Origin: CALRQJ02 sp943370285
Lineage (GTDB): Bacteria > Bacteroidota > Bacteroidia > Chitinophagales > Chitinophagaceae
Length of the DNA stretch: 64,000 nucleotides
NCBI GenBank assembly: GCA_943370285.1
Contig: CALRQJ020000009.1
Location: 62,001 to 126,000, forward strand
Reading direction: 5' to 3'
Shown here one piece after another: positions 36,660-45,760 of the stretch. Below the pieces are notes generated by a model. That model ran no database searches, had not been told where the DNA came from, and was given only the letters and a program-made list of their open reading frames with translations. How positions within the stretch are numbered: position 1 is the first letter of the stretch; every line of letters starts with the position of its first letter. The translations under genes were made by a program, and so were the position numbers.

Positions 36660-39086
36660 TTAACTCAATCGTTTAGAGCGTTGAATCATACTCATCACAA
36701 AACCAATGGTCATGATGATAATACCCAACCACAATAGATTAATGAACGGAAATTCGTAGGCTTTCAGAGTTACAAAATCAAGCACAGCGGCTGTTTCTTT
36801 TAAGCCGATTTCAAACTCTCCTGTTTTATAATCTTTCAATCTATCTAAGCGTACAATCAAACTTTGCGACATAACGGTATCACTCAAACTCATTGTTTGA
36901 CCATTCTCCACTAATATTCCCGGCATCGCTTTATATTGTCTGCCATCTTTACTGATTACCGTAACATCTAACATTAATGCGGTATCAGCTGCGCTGAAAT
37001 TGTATTTTTCGCTAGGCGGATTTAAAGACACTTTGTTCAACACCACCAATCCTTTAGAGTAATACAAGGTATCACCCGGTTTACCATTTAAGGTTCTGAA
37101 GCTGCTCGTATCTTTTTCTGCCGCCTTTGCAGGATCGGCTAAATAAGTGAGGTAAGTAAAAATGTCTTTATGCCAATAATGTTTAGAATCAGGGTTTGGC
37201 GTAGCCCCTTCTTGTCCTTTATTATTCTCAATAATATCAGGATATAAACTGAATTGCTCAGTAGATGTTTTGCTCTTGAAATTGATTTCGTAATAACGCT
37301 TTCTGTCGTAAGTATTAAAAGAATCTTTTACATAAGTAACCATGTACTTACCCATATCGGTTGAAACACCTTTCACTAAGGTTAGGTTTTCTAACGGACT
37401 TTCTCGTTCACCAATCTTTAGCGGAGACATGCCTGTGGTGTTCCAACTAAGAATTTTTTTATTGGCTGATGAAATTAAAATGCCCACCAACATCAACCCA
37501 AAACCAACGTGGGCAACAGATGAACCGGCCGCTTTAATTTTTCCTTTTAACACCAACCAGATATAAGAAGCATTTGCCGTAACAGAATACACAGCCGCAA
37601 ATAGGGCTAAATGTATAGCCCCTAAAAAGCCTGCACCCTTTTTATCATAATCAATACCAAGACCAATGCTAATGCTCAAACTGATGATTAATGCAAGGAT
37701 GGTAGGGATAGCAATTTTTTGATAGAATAGTTTTTTGGGTGTGTCTTTATACTTTAGATATTGTGTTACAGCAGCCAACAATCCAATTACGATGGCTACA
37801 AAAATTTGAATTTGATTATGACTAAACTCTACATCTTCGCCAACCGCTAACTTAGTACCGAAGATTTTATTTATCACCGGTAATGATGTCATCACAATAA
37901 TAATAGTACCACTTAAAAACAACACCAATGAACCAATGAACATCCAAAACTCCCTACTGTAGGTATTCTCTTCTTTTTGAATAGATGGAATGCCTTTGCT
38001 TCGAGAAAAGTACAACCAAAAAGAGGGTATTAAAAACACCAGAATAAAAATCAGTAGTTGCCAGTTCATACCCAAATCGGTAAAAGCATGCACCGATGTA
38101 TCGCCTAAAACACCACTTCGGGTTAAGAAAGTTGAATACAGAATAAGAATGAATGTAAGAATATAAAAGACATACGTACTCTTTAAGGAATAGCCACTAT
38201 GGCGATAAATGAGATTGGTATGTAAGCCTGCAATCAACACCAACCAAGGCACCATCGAGGCATTTTCTACCGGATCCCAAGCCCAATAACCACCAAAAGT
38301 CAAACTCTCATAAGCCCATGCAGCACCCATCATAATGCCTAATCCCAAAATTCCACCACTAAAGGAAGCCCAAGGAATAACAGGCTTTACCCATTCTTTG
38401 TGTTTTTTGGTCCATAAACCGGCAATAGCATAAGCAAATGGAACAATCGTTGAAGCAAAGCCCAAGAACAATACCGGCGGGTGAATCACCATCCAATAAT
38501 TCTGCAATAATGCATTCAAGCCATTTCCGTCTTGAATTTTACTGAGGTAATCCGGCATGGCCAAAAACGGCCAATCCATCTCATTGCGAAGTAATACAAA
38601 CGGACTTGAACCAATCTTCTTACCAAAAATATACACACCTAATAACATGGTGGCCAAACAAAACTGTGCAAAGCTTACCGTTGTCATTACAGGAGCTTCC
38701 CAAGATTTAGCCCGCCAAATTAAAATCCAGCCCAACACACAATGCCAAAAACTCCAGAGCATAAAGCTACCTTCCTGACCTTCCCAAAAACAACTCAATA
38801 AATATTCTACTTGTAAACTTTTGCTACTGTGCTGCCAAGCATATTTGTATTCAAATAAATGGGCAGAAATGATGTAGTACAACACTACAAATAAACCCAC
38901 TACGCAAATCGTTTCTATGGCAAAAGCTGCCCTTGCTATCCGTTGCCAACTTTTGGCTTCATTACTTAAAGCCAATTGGGTAGCTTTAAAATAACTAAGG
39001 GTGGCTACGAGTGATGCAACTAAAGATAAAACGGCGAAAAAATGACCTAACTGTCCGGGTAATAAATGTTCTCCTAAAAATGCCAT
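36660..39086 (-). CDS. ccmF: cytochrome c-type biogenesis protein CcmF
   Basis: An 808-residue heme-handling membrane protein of system I cytochrome c maturation. The tryptophan-rich heme-binding loop is present (GGYWAWDPVENASMVPWLVLIAGLHTNLI). Conserved His regions include WMVIHPPVLFLGF and RHSGYSLKSTYVFYILTFILILYSTFLTRSGVLGDTSVHAF. A large periplasmic C-terminal domain (about residues 560-770) precedes the last helix. It works with CcmE, encoded 47 bp upstream, to attach heme to apocytochromes such as the nos-operon cytochrome. Confidence 0.92.
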   Translation of the reverse strand: MAFLGEHLLPGQLGHFFAVLSLVASLVATLSYFKATQLALSNEAKSWQRIARAAFAIETICVVGLFVVLYYIISAHLFEYKYAWQHSSKSLQVEYLLSCFWEGQEGSFMLWSFWHCVLGWILIWRAKSWEAPVMTTVSFAQFCLATMLLGVYIFGKKIGSSPFVLLRNEMDWPFLAMPDYLSKIQDGNGLNALLQNYWMVIHPPVLFLGFASTIVPFAYAIAGLWTKKHKEWVKPVIPWASFSGGILGLGIMMGAAWAYESLTFGGYWAWDPVENASMVPWLVLIAGLHTNLIYRHSGYSLKSTYVFYILTFILILYSTFLTRSGVLGDTSVHAFTDLGMNWQLLIFILVFLIPSFWLYFSRSKGIPSIQKEENTYSREFWMFIGSLVLFLSGTIIIVMTSLPVINKIFGTKLAVGEDVEFSHNQIQIFVAIVIGLLAAVTQYLKYKDTPKKLFYQKIAIPTILALIISLSISIGLGIDYDKKGAGFLGAIHLALFAAVYSVTANASYIWLVLKGKIKAAGSSVAHVGFGLMLVGILISSANKKILSWNTTGMSPLKIGERESPLENLTLVKGVSTDMGKYMVTYVKDSFNTYDRKRYYEINFKSKTSTEQFSLYPDIIENNKGQEGATPNPDSKHYWHKDIFTYLTYLADPAKAAEKDTSSFRTLNGKPGDTLYYSKGLVVLNKVSLNPPSEKYNFSAADTALMLDVTVISKDGRQYKAMPGILVENGQTMSLSDTVMSQSLIVRLDRLKDYKTGEFEIGLKETAAVLDFVTLKAYEFPFINLLWLGIIIMTIGFVMSMIQRSKRLS

Positions 39087-39133
39087 CAGCTTTGGGGATT
39101 AAAATAAAAAATGGGCAGTAACAATTCAACAAA

Positions 39134-39568
39134 TTATTTTGAAGCAGCCGCTTTATTATCAGTGCTTGAACGATTGTAATCGGCTACTTCTGGTGCTTTA
39201 CCATCGTTGTATTTACTAGGACATTTCATCAAAATCTCTTTACACTCAAAATGATCTGCTTGCATACTGCCTTTCAATACCAATCTTTCACTTTTTTCCA
39301 TATCTGTTGGTTTAGTATTGAGGTACACCACTTTGGTAGAATTACCCAATGTATCTATGGCAGTAAAAGAAAGATAGTTCGGATTTTTAACGGGGTCGTA
39401 TTCGATAGGTTTTGACTGATCTAAACGGGCAATCAAATGAACAAATTTGCCTTGCTTTTCTTTAGCCGATTGTACCGTATCGTAAGTGGTTAAATCACCC
39501 ATGAAACTGATTAACACGGCAATGCTAACGGCAATGGCTAAGAGTATGATAATATGCGACTTCTTCAT
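39134..39568 (-). CDS. ccmE: cytochrome c maturation heme chaperone CcmE, CxxxY variant
   Basis: A 144-residue protein with one N-terminal membrane anchor (HIIILLAIAVSIAVLISFMG) and an OB-fold domain. Canonical CcmE binds heme covalently through His in an HxxxY motif near the C-terminus. Here the equivalent is C116-P-S-K-Y120, the CxxxY type described in some archaea and deltaproteobacteria. The motif is followed by KAPEV, as in the family. The gene precedes ccmF in an operon with an upstream -7 box. Confidence 0.88.
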   Translation of the reverse strand: MKKSHIIILLAIAVSIAVLISFMGDLTTYDTVQSAKEKQGKFVHLIARLDQSKPIEYDPVKNPNYLSFTAIDTLGNSTKVVYLNTKPTDMEKSERLVLKGSMQADHFECKEILMKCPSKYNDGKAPEVADYNRSSTDNKAAASK

Positions 39569-39587
39569 TAAACCATATTTTAGGCTG

Positions 39588-39595
39588 CAAAGATA
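39588..39595 (-). promoter_or_regulatory. -7 promoter box of ccmE-ccmF
   Basis: On the minus strand TATCTTTG matches TAnnTTTG exactly, 19 bp upstream of the ccmE ATG. Confidence 0.5.
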
Positions 39596-39747
39596 GCCGC
39601 AATTTGAATTGTGGTAGTTGCTGTTTATGAGACCAAATGTTAAAACTCGATATTAACGAACATAAAAATCAATTAATTATGTTACAAAAGATAACAACAT
39701 AGTTGATTTCACTAACTTGCATCGCCGAAATTAAAGACCGGCATTTT

Positions 39748-40791
39748 ATGGCAGATTTATCGAACTTTGACCCCAACTCGGCAGGTAACCCCAACAACAA
39801 TATTTTTGGTCTGCCTTTTACCGAAGAAGAAGCCCAACTAGTGCTTTTACCTGTACCTTGGGAAGTTACAGTAAGCTACAATGCAGGCACAGCCCGTGCA
39901 CCGGAACACATCTTTAAAGCTAGCCTACAAGTTGATTTATTTGATGCCGATATGCCCGACTTATGGAAGCAGGGTTTTTACATGAAACCGATTGATAGAA
40001 AAATCCTCCAAAAAAGCGATTACCTAAGAAAAGAGGCAGAACTATACATTGATTATATCTCTAAAGGAGATTGTGTAGATGAAAATAAATTCATGTGCAA
40101 AAGCCTGAAAGAAATTAATGAAGGCAGTAACATGATGATTAATTGGGTGTACGAACAATCTAAGGCGCTACTTGACAATAATAAGTTGGTTGGTTTAGTG
40201 GGCGGCGACCATAGCACACCGCTAGGTTTCTTGAAAGCGATAGCTGAAAAACATGGTGATTTTGGCATTTTACAAATAGATGCACACTGCGATTTACGCA
40301 AAGCTTATGAAGGCTTTAACTACAGCCATGCATCTATCATGTATAATGTGCTGAATGAAGTGCCGCAAGTGAAAAAACTGGTACAAGCAGGCATTAGAGA
40401 TTTTTGTCAGGAAGAATGGGATTATATCTGCAATAGCGATTTTAGGGTGATCACTTATTTTGATAAGAATATTAAAGAAAGACAGTACGAAGGACAAACT
40501 TGGAAGCAAATTGCAGATGAAATCATCCAACACTTGCCGGAGAAAGTCTACATCAGCTTTGATGCAGATGGTTTAGACCCCAAACTTTGCCCCAATACCG
40601 GCACACCGGTGCAAGGTGGATTTGAAACCGAACAAGTGTTCTACCTCTTTAAACAAATATTACAATCAGGTCGCAAAATCATTGGCTTCGATTTAAATGA
40701 AGTTGGCGTTGGCGAAAACGATTGGGATAGTAATGTAGGTGCAAGGGTTTTGTTTAAGTTGTGTAATTTTTTGGTGCATAGTAACAGTTAG
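39748..40791 (+). CDS. agmatinase/arginase (ureohydrolase) family protein
   Basis: A 347-residue dimanganese ureohydrolase. Metal-ligand blocks are complete: GGDHSTPLGF (first His), LQIDAHCDLRKAYEGFNYSHASIM (DAHxD) and YISFDADGLDPKLCPNTGTP (DxDxxDP). In Bacteroidota such proteins are usually annotated as agmatinase (agmatine to putrescine and urea), but the motifs do not exclude arginase or formimidoylglutamase. ATG 39748 is chosen; the longer frame adds 15 residues with no family likeness. It is 3 bp upstream of a small membrane protein gene. Confidence 0.85.
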   Translation: MADLSNFDPNSAGNPNNNIFGLPFTEEEAQLVLLPVPWEVTVSYNAGTARAPEHIFKASLQVDLFDADMPDLWKQGFYMKPIDRKILQKSDYLRKEAELYIDYISKGDCVDENKFMCKSLKEINEGSNMMINWVYEQSKALLDNNKLVGLVGGDHSTPLGFLKAIAEKHGDFGILQIDAHCDLRKAYEGFNYSHASIMYNVLNEVPQVKKLVQAGIRDFCQEEWDYICNSDFRVITYFDKNIKERQYEGQTWKQIADEIIQHLPEKVYISFDADGLDPKLCPNTGTPVQGGFETEQVFYLFKQILQSGRKIIGFDLNEVGVGENDWDSNVGARVLFKLCNFLVHSNS

Positions 40792-40794
40792 CCC

Positions 40795-41346
40795 ATGATT
40801 TACGATTACGTCATTACTTTAAAAAGCCGTCCGCATACTGCAATTAATTGGGTAAGCAGGTTCTTATATCTATTCGCCATCATTTGTTTTGCTTATTTTT
40901 TTCGCATCAATACCGATACAAGATTTTTTTATGGTGCTTTTATTGGACTAATTGCTGCATGGTGGATTTTTATTGAATGGAAAGCTAATACTGAACCTGC
41001 CGTTTTTTACCGCATCGGTTTATCTATTGCGGTGTTAGGATGGATAGCTCAACCCTATCAAAACTATTGGTTAGCAGCATTATATGCTATTTGTGCCGTA
41101 TTAGAAAAGCAAGTAAAATTTCCGGAAGAAATTGCTTTTAATGAAGCAGTAGTAGTGGTGAATTCTTTTCCCAAACGCACTATTCCATGGGCAGAAGTAT
41201 CTAATGCCATTATTAAAGATGGGATACTTACGGTGGACTTCCGCAACAACAAAATCATTCAAAAAGAAATTGAAGATGAAGTTGAGTCATCGGTAGAAAA
41301 GGAATTCAACGCATTTTGCCAACAACAACTTTTGAAAAGACCATAG
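40795..41346 (+). CDS. hypothetical membrane protein
   Basis: A 183-residue protein with three or four membrane helices in residues 18-110 (FLYLFAIICFAYFF, FFYGAFIGLIAAWWIFI, IGLSIAVLGWIAQPYQNYWLAALYAICAV). A cytoplasmic beta-type tail follows (VVVVNSFPKRTIPWAEVSNAIIKDGILTVDFRNNKIIQKEI). The tail resembles PH-like membrane-associated domains, but I do not recognise a family. It directly follows the ureohydrolase gene and probably shares its transcript. Confidence 0.55.
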   Translation: MIYDYVITLKSRPHTAINWVSRFLYLFAIICFAYFFRINTDTRFFYGAFIGLIAAWWIFIEWKANTEPAVFYRIGLSIAVLGWIAQPYQNYWLAALYAICAVLEKQVKFPEEIAFNEAVVVVNSFPKRTIPWAEVSNAIIKDGILTVDFRNNKIIQKEIEDEVESSVEKEFNAFCQQQLLKRP

Positions 41347-41356
41347 TATCTTTATT

Positions 41357-41405
41357 CACTATTGACTATTGACTATTCACCATTCACTATTGACCATTCA
41401 CTATT
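41357..41405 (+). repeat. heptanucleotide tandem repeat abutting a start codon
   Basis: Seven contiguous 7-bp units of pattern [C/G]AC[T/C]ATT run without interruption up to the base before the ATG of the radical SAM gene. They fill most of the 59-bp intergenic space, leaving no purine-rich ribosome-binding site. Confidence 0.9.
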
Positions 41406-42716
41406 ATGCTCCAACACACACCCTACTTATTATACTCCGATGGCAAAGGCAATATTTTTGAAGACGATTCTTTATATGCCATAGGCCGTGCCGGATGGGA
41501 TGCATTCCCCATTCCCGATGAAGATTGGATTCCCCTACCCGATGGCGGCAATATGTACGAATTACCGGGCCGCCGTGGCATTGGTATAGATGTACAAACC
41601 GGCGATATGCGTTTGTGTGAAAAAGGATGGGCTGTTGCTGCGTTTATTCCGCCTGCCCATACCGGTTTATTTTTAGCTGCTTACGAAACCTTACCCGATG
41701 CACCTACCCTGCCCTTGTTTTGCTATACCGCTGCAGGCTGGTACAATAACCAGTTTTATGTACCCGCTGTGCGGATAGAAAAAGACATTAGACAAGAATG
41801 TGCCGGCTACGACCAACCCACTATTGAAACAGGAACCCAACAATTGTTATCGGCCTATCCGCATAACCGCTTGGTCAAACACTTGATGGAAAATTGCTGC
41901 ATGACCTACACCTGCCCCGCAGCTCGAAATTTTGCCATGGGCCGTTGGGAATGTCCCGTACCAAGCTCACCGGCTTGCAATGCGAATTGTGTAGGTTGTA
42001 TATCATTCCAGCCCGAAGAAGAAACCATTGTTTCTACACAAGACCGCTTAACCTTTAAGCCAACGGTAGAAGAAATTGTAGAGTTTACGGTGCCGCATTT
42101 GATGAATGCCCCTTTCCCCATTGTAAGTTTTGGTCAGGGTTGCGAAGGCGAACCTTTGTTGATGTGGGAAACCATAAGAGACAGCATTATTGAAATAAGA
42201 AAGCATACCCAAAGAGGCAGCATCAATATCAATACCAATGGTTCTAAACCCGATGCCGTAAAAGCTTTGTGCGAAGCCGGACTAGACAGTATACGAGTAA
42301 GTACCAATTCTGCCCGAAAGCATATTTATACGCCTTACTATCGCCCCAATAATTACCAGTTTGAAGACATTGTTGAAAGCCTGAAAGTGGTACGCAGTTT
42401 TGGCGGTTGGGCAAGCATCAATTACTTTGTTTTTCCCGGCATGACCGATACGGTAGAAGAATATGAAGCCCTGCGGGAATTGATACGCTATACCGATTTG
42501 TCGATGATACAATGGCGCAATTTTAATATTGACCCCGATTGGTATATGGGCAAAATTGGCGTAGCCGAAACCGGCGATATGTTGGGCATTAAGCAAATGC
42601 AAGATTTGATTAGAGAAGAATTTCCGAACCTGAAGTTTGGGTATTTCAATCCGCCAATGGAACGCATTACAGGCGACTATTGGAAAGATTTCGCCGGTGG
42701 GGAGATGATGGTGTAG
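41406..42716 (+). CDS. radical SAM protein
   Basis: A 436-residue enzyme. The [4Fe-4S] motif is CNANCVGC (C-x3-C-x2-C), about residues 195-202, preceded by further cysteines in ENCCMTYTCPAARNFAMGRWECPVPSSPAC. A TIM-barrel part follows (PIVSFGQGCEGEPLLMWETIRDSI, INTNGSKPDAVKALCEAGLDSIRVSTNSA). The GQGCEGEPLL segment is like the GGEP motif that binds SAM. The reaction is unknown. The upstream leader consists of 7-bp repeats and the downstream flank of 21-bp repeats, so expression may be unusual. Confidence 0.85.
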   Translation: MLQHTPYLLYSDGKGNIFEDDSLYAIGRAGWDAFPIPDEDWIPLPDGGNMYELPGRRGIGIDVQTGDMRLCEKGWAVAAFIPPAHTGLFLAAYETLPDAPTLPLFCYTAAGWYNNQFYVPAVRIEKDIRQECAGYDQPTIETGTQQLLSAYPHNRLVKHLMENCCMTYTCPAARNFAMGRWECPVPSSPACNANCVGCISFQPEEETIVSTQDRLTFKPTVEEIVEFTVPHLMNAPFPIVSFGQGCEGEPLLMWETIRDSIIEIRKHTQRGSININTNGSKPDAVKALCEAGLDSIRVSTNSARKHIYTPYYRPNNYQFEDIVESLKVVRSFGGWASINYFVFPGMTDTVEEYEALRELIRYTDLSMIQWRNFNIDPDWYMGKIGVAETGDMLGIKQMQDLIREEFPNLKFGYFNPPMERITGDYWKDFAGGEMMV

Positions 42717-42734
42717 AAGCCATGAATTAGACCC

Positions 42735-42923
42735 TTTTTGCCTCGAATTCGAACCTTTTTGCTTTGAATTCAAACCTTTTTGCCTTGAATTTGGACCTTT
42801 TTGCTTTGAATTCAGACCTTTTTGCCTCGAATTCAAACCTTTTTGCCTCGAATTCAAACCTTTTTGCCTTGAATTCGAACCTTTTTGCCTTGAATTTGAG
42901 CCTTTTTGCCTCGAATTCGAACC
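42735..42923 (+). repeat. nine tandem 21-bp repeats, helically phased
   Basis: Nine contiguous units (unit starts at 42735, 42756, 42777 and so on to 42903), each beginning TTTTTG and carrying a GAATTC/GAATTT core about 11 bp later. The period of 21 bp equals two helical turns, and the T5 and AATT tracts within each unit are about 10.5 bp apart. There are no unique spacers, so it is not CRISPR. No gene is coded; a minus-strand frame through it encodes a 7-residue repeat only by period arithmetic. Confidence 0.93.
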
Positions 42924-43044
42924 TAAAAGGGTGTTTTTAATACCTCGGAGAGTGTAATTACACCCTAAAAGAGTGTTTTAAGTACCTCAGAGAGTGTAAT
43001 TAATACCTCGGAGGGTGTTATTACACCCTAAAAGGGTGTTTTTT
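42924..43044 (+). repeat. short interspersed palindromes ending in a terminator-like hairpin
   Basis: Alternating copies of ACACCCTAAAAG-GGTGT and TACCTCGGAGAGTGTAATTA-like blocks directly follow the 21-bp array. The last hairpin, ACACCCT with AGGGTGT (43023-43039), is followed by a T6 run and could terminate plus-strand transcription from the radical SAM gene. I see no coding sequence in 42717-43310. Confidence 0.75.
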
Positions 43045-43277
43045 GATTGTTGGTAGGTTGAAATTGGAGTTCAGAACCTCGAACTTGGACCTTTTAACTC
43101 CGACTTTGGAGTTGAAAGCGAAATAATACCGCTAGGTGCTTACTGCCTACTTATTGCAATGACAAAGGCCAAAAACGTATTGGCGGTACCGCCACCTAAC
43201 GGCTTTGTTATAAATGATTGATTACCAATACGATAAATTTTATATAGGTATTGATGTGTTGTGTATATTTGAGAGTT
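43020..43277 (+). repeat. direct repeat A, copy 1, upstream of the ATPase module
   Basis: This stretch is repeated at 45906-46127 in the same orientation, with small insertions and deletions in the middle. Shared blocks include ATTACACCCTAAAAG, GAACCTCGAACTTGGACC, GCCTACTTATTGCAA, CAAAGGCCAAAAACGTATTG and a final 58-bp block (43220-43277) with 56 of 58 bases identical. Copy 1 also has a 14-bp perfect palindrome at 43181-43194 (TGGCGGTACCGCCA) absent from copy 2. Confidence 0.88.
43264..43271 (+). promoter_or_regulatory. -7 promoter box inside direct repeat A
   Basis: TATATTTG matches TAnnTTTG exactly and lies 39 bp before the ATG of the first module gene. The same box is preserved in copy 2 at 46114-46121. 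A clear -33 TTG at 19-21 bp is not seen, only TTTTA. Confidence 0.45.
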
Positions 43278-43310
43278 GGCTGCATTTTATTGTATACTAA
43301 TAATAAATTG

Positions 43311-44000
43311 ATGAACAAAACTCCAAGTGAAATAATAATTGAGCTCGAGGATAAGTTTAGTAAAAATTTTACAAAATGGAAGGGCCTTCAGGATTCATTG
43401 TTAGATAGGATTTTTACAGGCCTTTATTGTATTTCTGCAGTAGGTGAAATTTTAAGTGCAAGAAAAATATCAAAACATCATGACATTTGTTGCAAAATTT
43501 ACGATGAGATTTTTGCTGACGGTGCTTCATCCGTATACCTTGCTACAATTGCACTGGACAAGCCTGCTAGTATCGTTCTAAGACGCATACTTGAATTAGG
43601 AGTAGCTGCAGTTTATCTGTGGGATATGCCACATATGGCTCTTGCATGGAACGAACATGATGGTGACTTAAGTTTTTCAGAAATGATATTGCATTTGAAT
43701 TCTAAAGGTTTTACTAGTTATGTTAGTCACGAAAACAATATGGCCTCATCTCTAGTGGAGTTGGTACCGGCATCGGAAGCACAAAAACTTTATGGTAGTT
43801 TAAGCGACATCGTTCACGGAAAAATTACGACCTTTGAAACAACCATACCTAATCGTTTTAGCTTCAACGAAAGCGACTGGAGAGAATTTGTATTGATCGC
43901 AGAAAAAGTAATATTTCTATTATTGAATCTTTATGTCCTTCGTTACTCAATTAAGAATGAAATAATTTTAAAAGTTCCAAAGGCAAAAAACGAACTATAA
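43311..44000 (+). CDS. uncharacterised helical protein, first gene of a two-gene module
   Basis: A 229-residue protein that I cannot assign. It appears all-helical, with a central hydrophobic helix (SIVLRRILELGVAAVYLWDM) and a late hydrophobic helix (VIFLLLNLYVLRYSI). The segment LYGSLSDIVHGK recalls the conserved LS..vHg block of DUF5677-type helical proteins, and RKISKH fits the loose HEPN Rx4-6H pattern but is in an unusual position. The start at 43311 is preferred; the frame upstream runs into direct repeat A. It ends 2 bp before the ATPase gene, so the two are coupled and probably act together. Confidence 0.6.
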   Translation: MNKTPSEIIIELEDKFSKNFTKWKGLQDSLLDRIFTGLYCISAVGEILSARKISKHHDICCKIYDEIFADGASSVYLATIALDKPASIVLRRILELGVAAVYLWDMPHMALAWNEHDGDLSFSEMILHLNSKGFTSYVSHENNMASSLVELVPASEAQKLYGSLSDIVHGKITTFETTIPNRFSFNESDWREFVLIAEKVIFLLLNLYVLRYSIKNEIILKVPKAKNEL

Positions 44001-44002
44001 CA

Positions 44003-45733
44003 ATGGCAGCAAAAGATTTCGATTTAATACACGCAGCAAGGACTGAAGATCTTGAAGATTCTCAAATTTCAAAGCTAGCTGTGATTGGCGAGGTTGAAGC
44101 AGAAGTAATTGCTAAACTAAAGTTTAGTGGCGCCCACCTTCTTCAAGGAGCAAGAGGAATTGGAAAATCAATGCTATTGAAAGAAACAGAAGCTGAATTA
44201 GATCGGGATTTTAAGAAAGATCAAGCACTAGGAGTTTATGTTAATTTCAAAACTAGTACCCTCTTGGAAGGTGTAAAGGCGGACAACCGTAATGCTTTCC
44301 AAATTTGGGTTGGAGCCAAAATCTTACAAGCATTATACGAAAAACTTATTGCAAATGGTATTGTTTCAAACAATGATACATCCGACCCTTTCAAAAGAAT
44401 ATTTGGTGTAGATTCTATATTTGGTTTGCAGAAGGTTCTACAAGAAAAAATCCATTTATTACAGCGGTTATCTAAAGACGACGACCAGAATCAAATACTT
44501 GAAAAGTTGGGCAGTGATTTCTTAGATAAGGTCAATGACATAACTTATATACTTGAAATAATTAAAGAAATAATATCAGAATATTCATTAAATCGAGTAG
44601 TGTTTTTGTTCGATGAAGCCGCTCATACTTTTATACCAGAACAGCAAGAAATATTTTTTGAAATTTTTAAATTATTGCATGGAGGAAAAATTGCCGTAAA
44701 AGCAGCAGTTTATCCCTCTATTACAAACTACGGTAAAAACTTTGAAATCGGTCACGATGCAATTTTAATTAGCTTGGGAGATTTTGAACCAGGAGCGACT
44801 GGTAGGGATGCTTCTAGGAAACAATACAGAGCATTGATTACTAAAAGGATTCCAGAAGGAAGACTGCGTAAAGAAATTTTTTCAAAGGGAGAACTTTTAG
44901 ACCAGTGCATTCACTTATCAACCGGAAACCCAAGAGCATTCCTTCATCTTTTCAATCGTGTTTATGACCGAGGCTATACAGAAAGAGCATTGTTGTTGGC
45001 CACACAAGACTATGTTGATCAGGAACTACTTCCTTATCATTTAGGTCTGGCTAAGCGCCTGCCAAAGTATGCACCTCATGTTAAATTAGGCCTAGATATT
45101 TTAAGAGAATATATTATTCCGGAAATTCGAAAAAAAAATACTCGAGAAAAGAAAACTCAATATCAGTCCGCTTTTTTTACTCTTCAACGAGACATGCAGC
45201 CGAATCTAAAACTTGCACTTGATTTATTATCTTATTCAGGAGTACTTTCAAAACAAGGGACGGTAAAAATCGCCTCAAGGAAAACAGGTCAAAGATACAT
45301 GGTTCATCTAGCGCTTTTATTCACTGAAAAAGCCTTCATATCGAATAGATTCACTGAAATAATCAATATGATTAGCTTAACCGATTATAGGGAATTTAGT
45401 GCTACTGATTCTGAATTTGATCAATATTTGATTAAGCTAAGACAGACATCTGAGGAATGTCAAAACTGCTCATCGGAGATTCCTCCGGATGCTAAATTTT
45501 GTCCAACGTGCGGCACAAAGGTTGAAGAAAGATCCATCGTGGGAGAACTACTAGACGATACTGTACGAGATCTTTCTATTAGTCAAGCTATAGCTGATAG
45601 AGTTGAACCTGAATATCCCCTAGTAGGAGATGTCATCCATGCAAGTTTAGAAGATTTAATGCAGATAACATACATTAAGAGTGTAAGGTCAAGGATAATA
45701 AAGAATGCTGCGGAAGAATATATTTCGGGCTAG
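44003..45733 (+). CDS. ORC/CDC6-like AAA+ ATPase with C-terminal zinc ribbon
   Basis: A 576-residue P-loop ATPase. Walker A is GARGIGKS (residues 49-56), preceded by a short N-terminal segment. Walker B is RVVFLFDEA (D204, E205). A sensor-like strand KAAVYPS follows, then helical and winged-helix-like regions. A zinc ribbon stands at residues 486-503 (CQNC and CPTC). The layout resembles bacterial ORC-CDC6/STAND-like ATPases found in defence islands. Partner: the helical protein 2 bp upstream. Flanking direct repeats and the next-door restriction operon suggest mobile defence. The function is not demonstrated. Confidence 0.7.
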   Translation: MAAKDFDLIHAARTEDLEDSQISKLAVIGEVEAEVIAKLKFSGAHLLQGARGIGKSMLLKETEAELDRDFKKDQALGVYVNFKTSTLLEGVKADNRNAFQIWVGAKILQALYEKLIANGIVSNNDTSDPFKRIFGVDSIFGLQKVLQEKIHLLQRLSKDDDQNQILEKLGSDFLDKVNDITYILEIIKEIISEYSLNRVVFLFDEAAHTFIPEQQEIFFEIFKLLHGGKIAVKAAVYPSITNYGKNFEIGHDAILISLGDFEPGATGRDASRKQYRALITKRIPEGRLRKEIFSKGELLDQCIHLSTGNPRAFLHLFNRVYDRGYTERALLLATQDYVDQELLPYHLGLAKRLPKYAPHVKLGLDILREYIIPEIRKKNTREKKTQYQSAFFTLQRDMQPNLKLALDLLSYSGVLSKQGTVKIASRKTGQRYMVHLALLFTEKAFISNRFTEIINMISLTDYREFSATDSEFDQYLIKLRQTSEECQNCSSEIPPDAKFCPTCGTKVEERSIVGELLDDTVRDLSISQAIADRVEPEYPLVGDVIHASLEDLMQITYIKSVRSRIIKNAAEEYISG

Positions 45734-45760
45734 AATAATATCCATTTTTGCCTTTGCAGG

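Noticed and set aside
42282..42857. Minus-strand frame of 191 residues with a 7-residue Gln/Lys repeat
   Set aside because: It is produced by the 21-bp tandem repeat and then runs antisense through the radical SAM gene; no family likeness or ribosome-binding site.
42735..42923. Possible CRISPR array
   Set aside because: The 21-bp units are contiguous with no unique spacers, and no cas genes are present.
43311..44000. Firm HEPN toxin assignment for the first module protein
   Set aside because: An Rx4H pattern exists (RKISKH) but is in the N-terminal third rather than in the usual C-terminal helix, so it may be chance.
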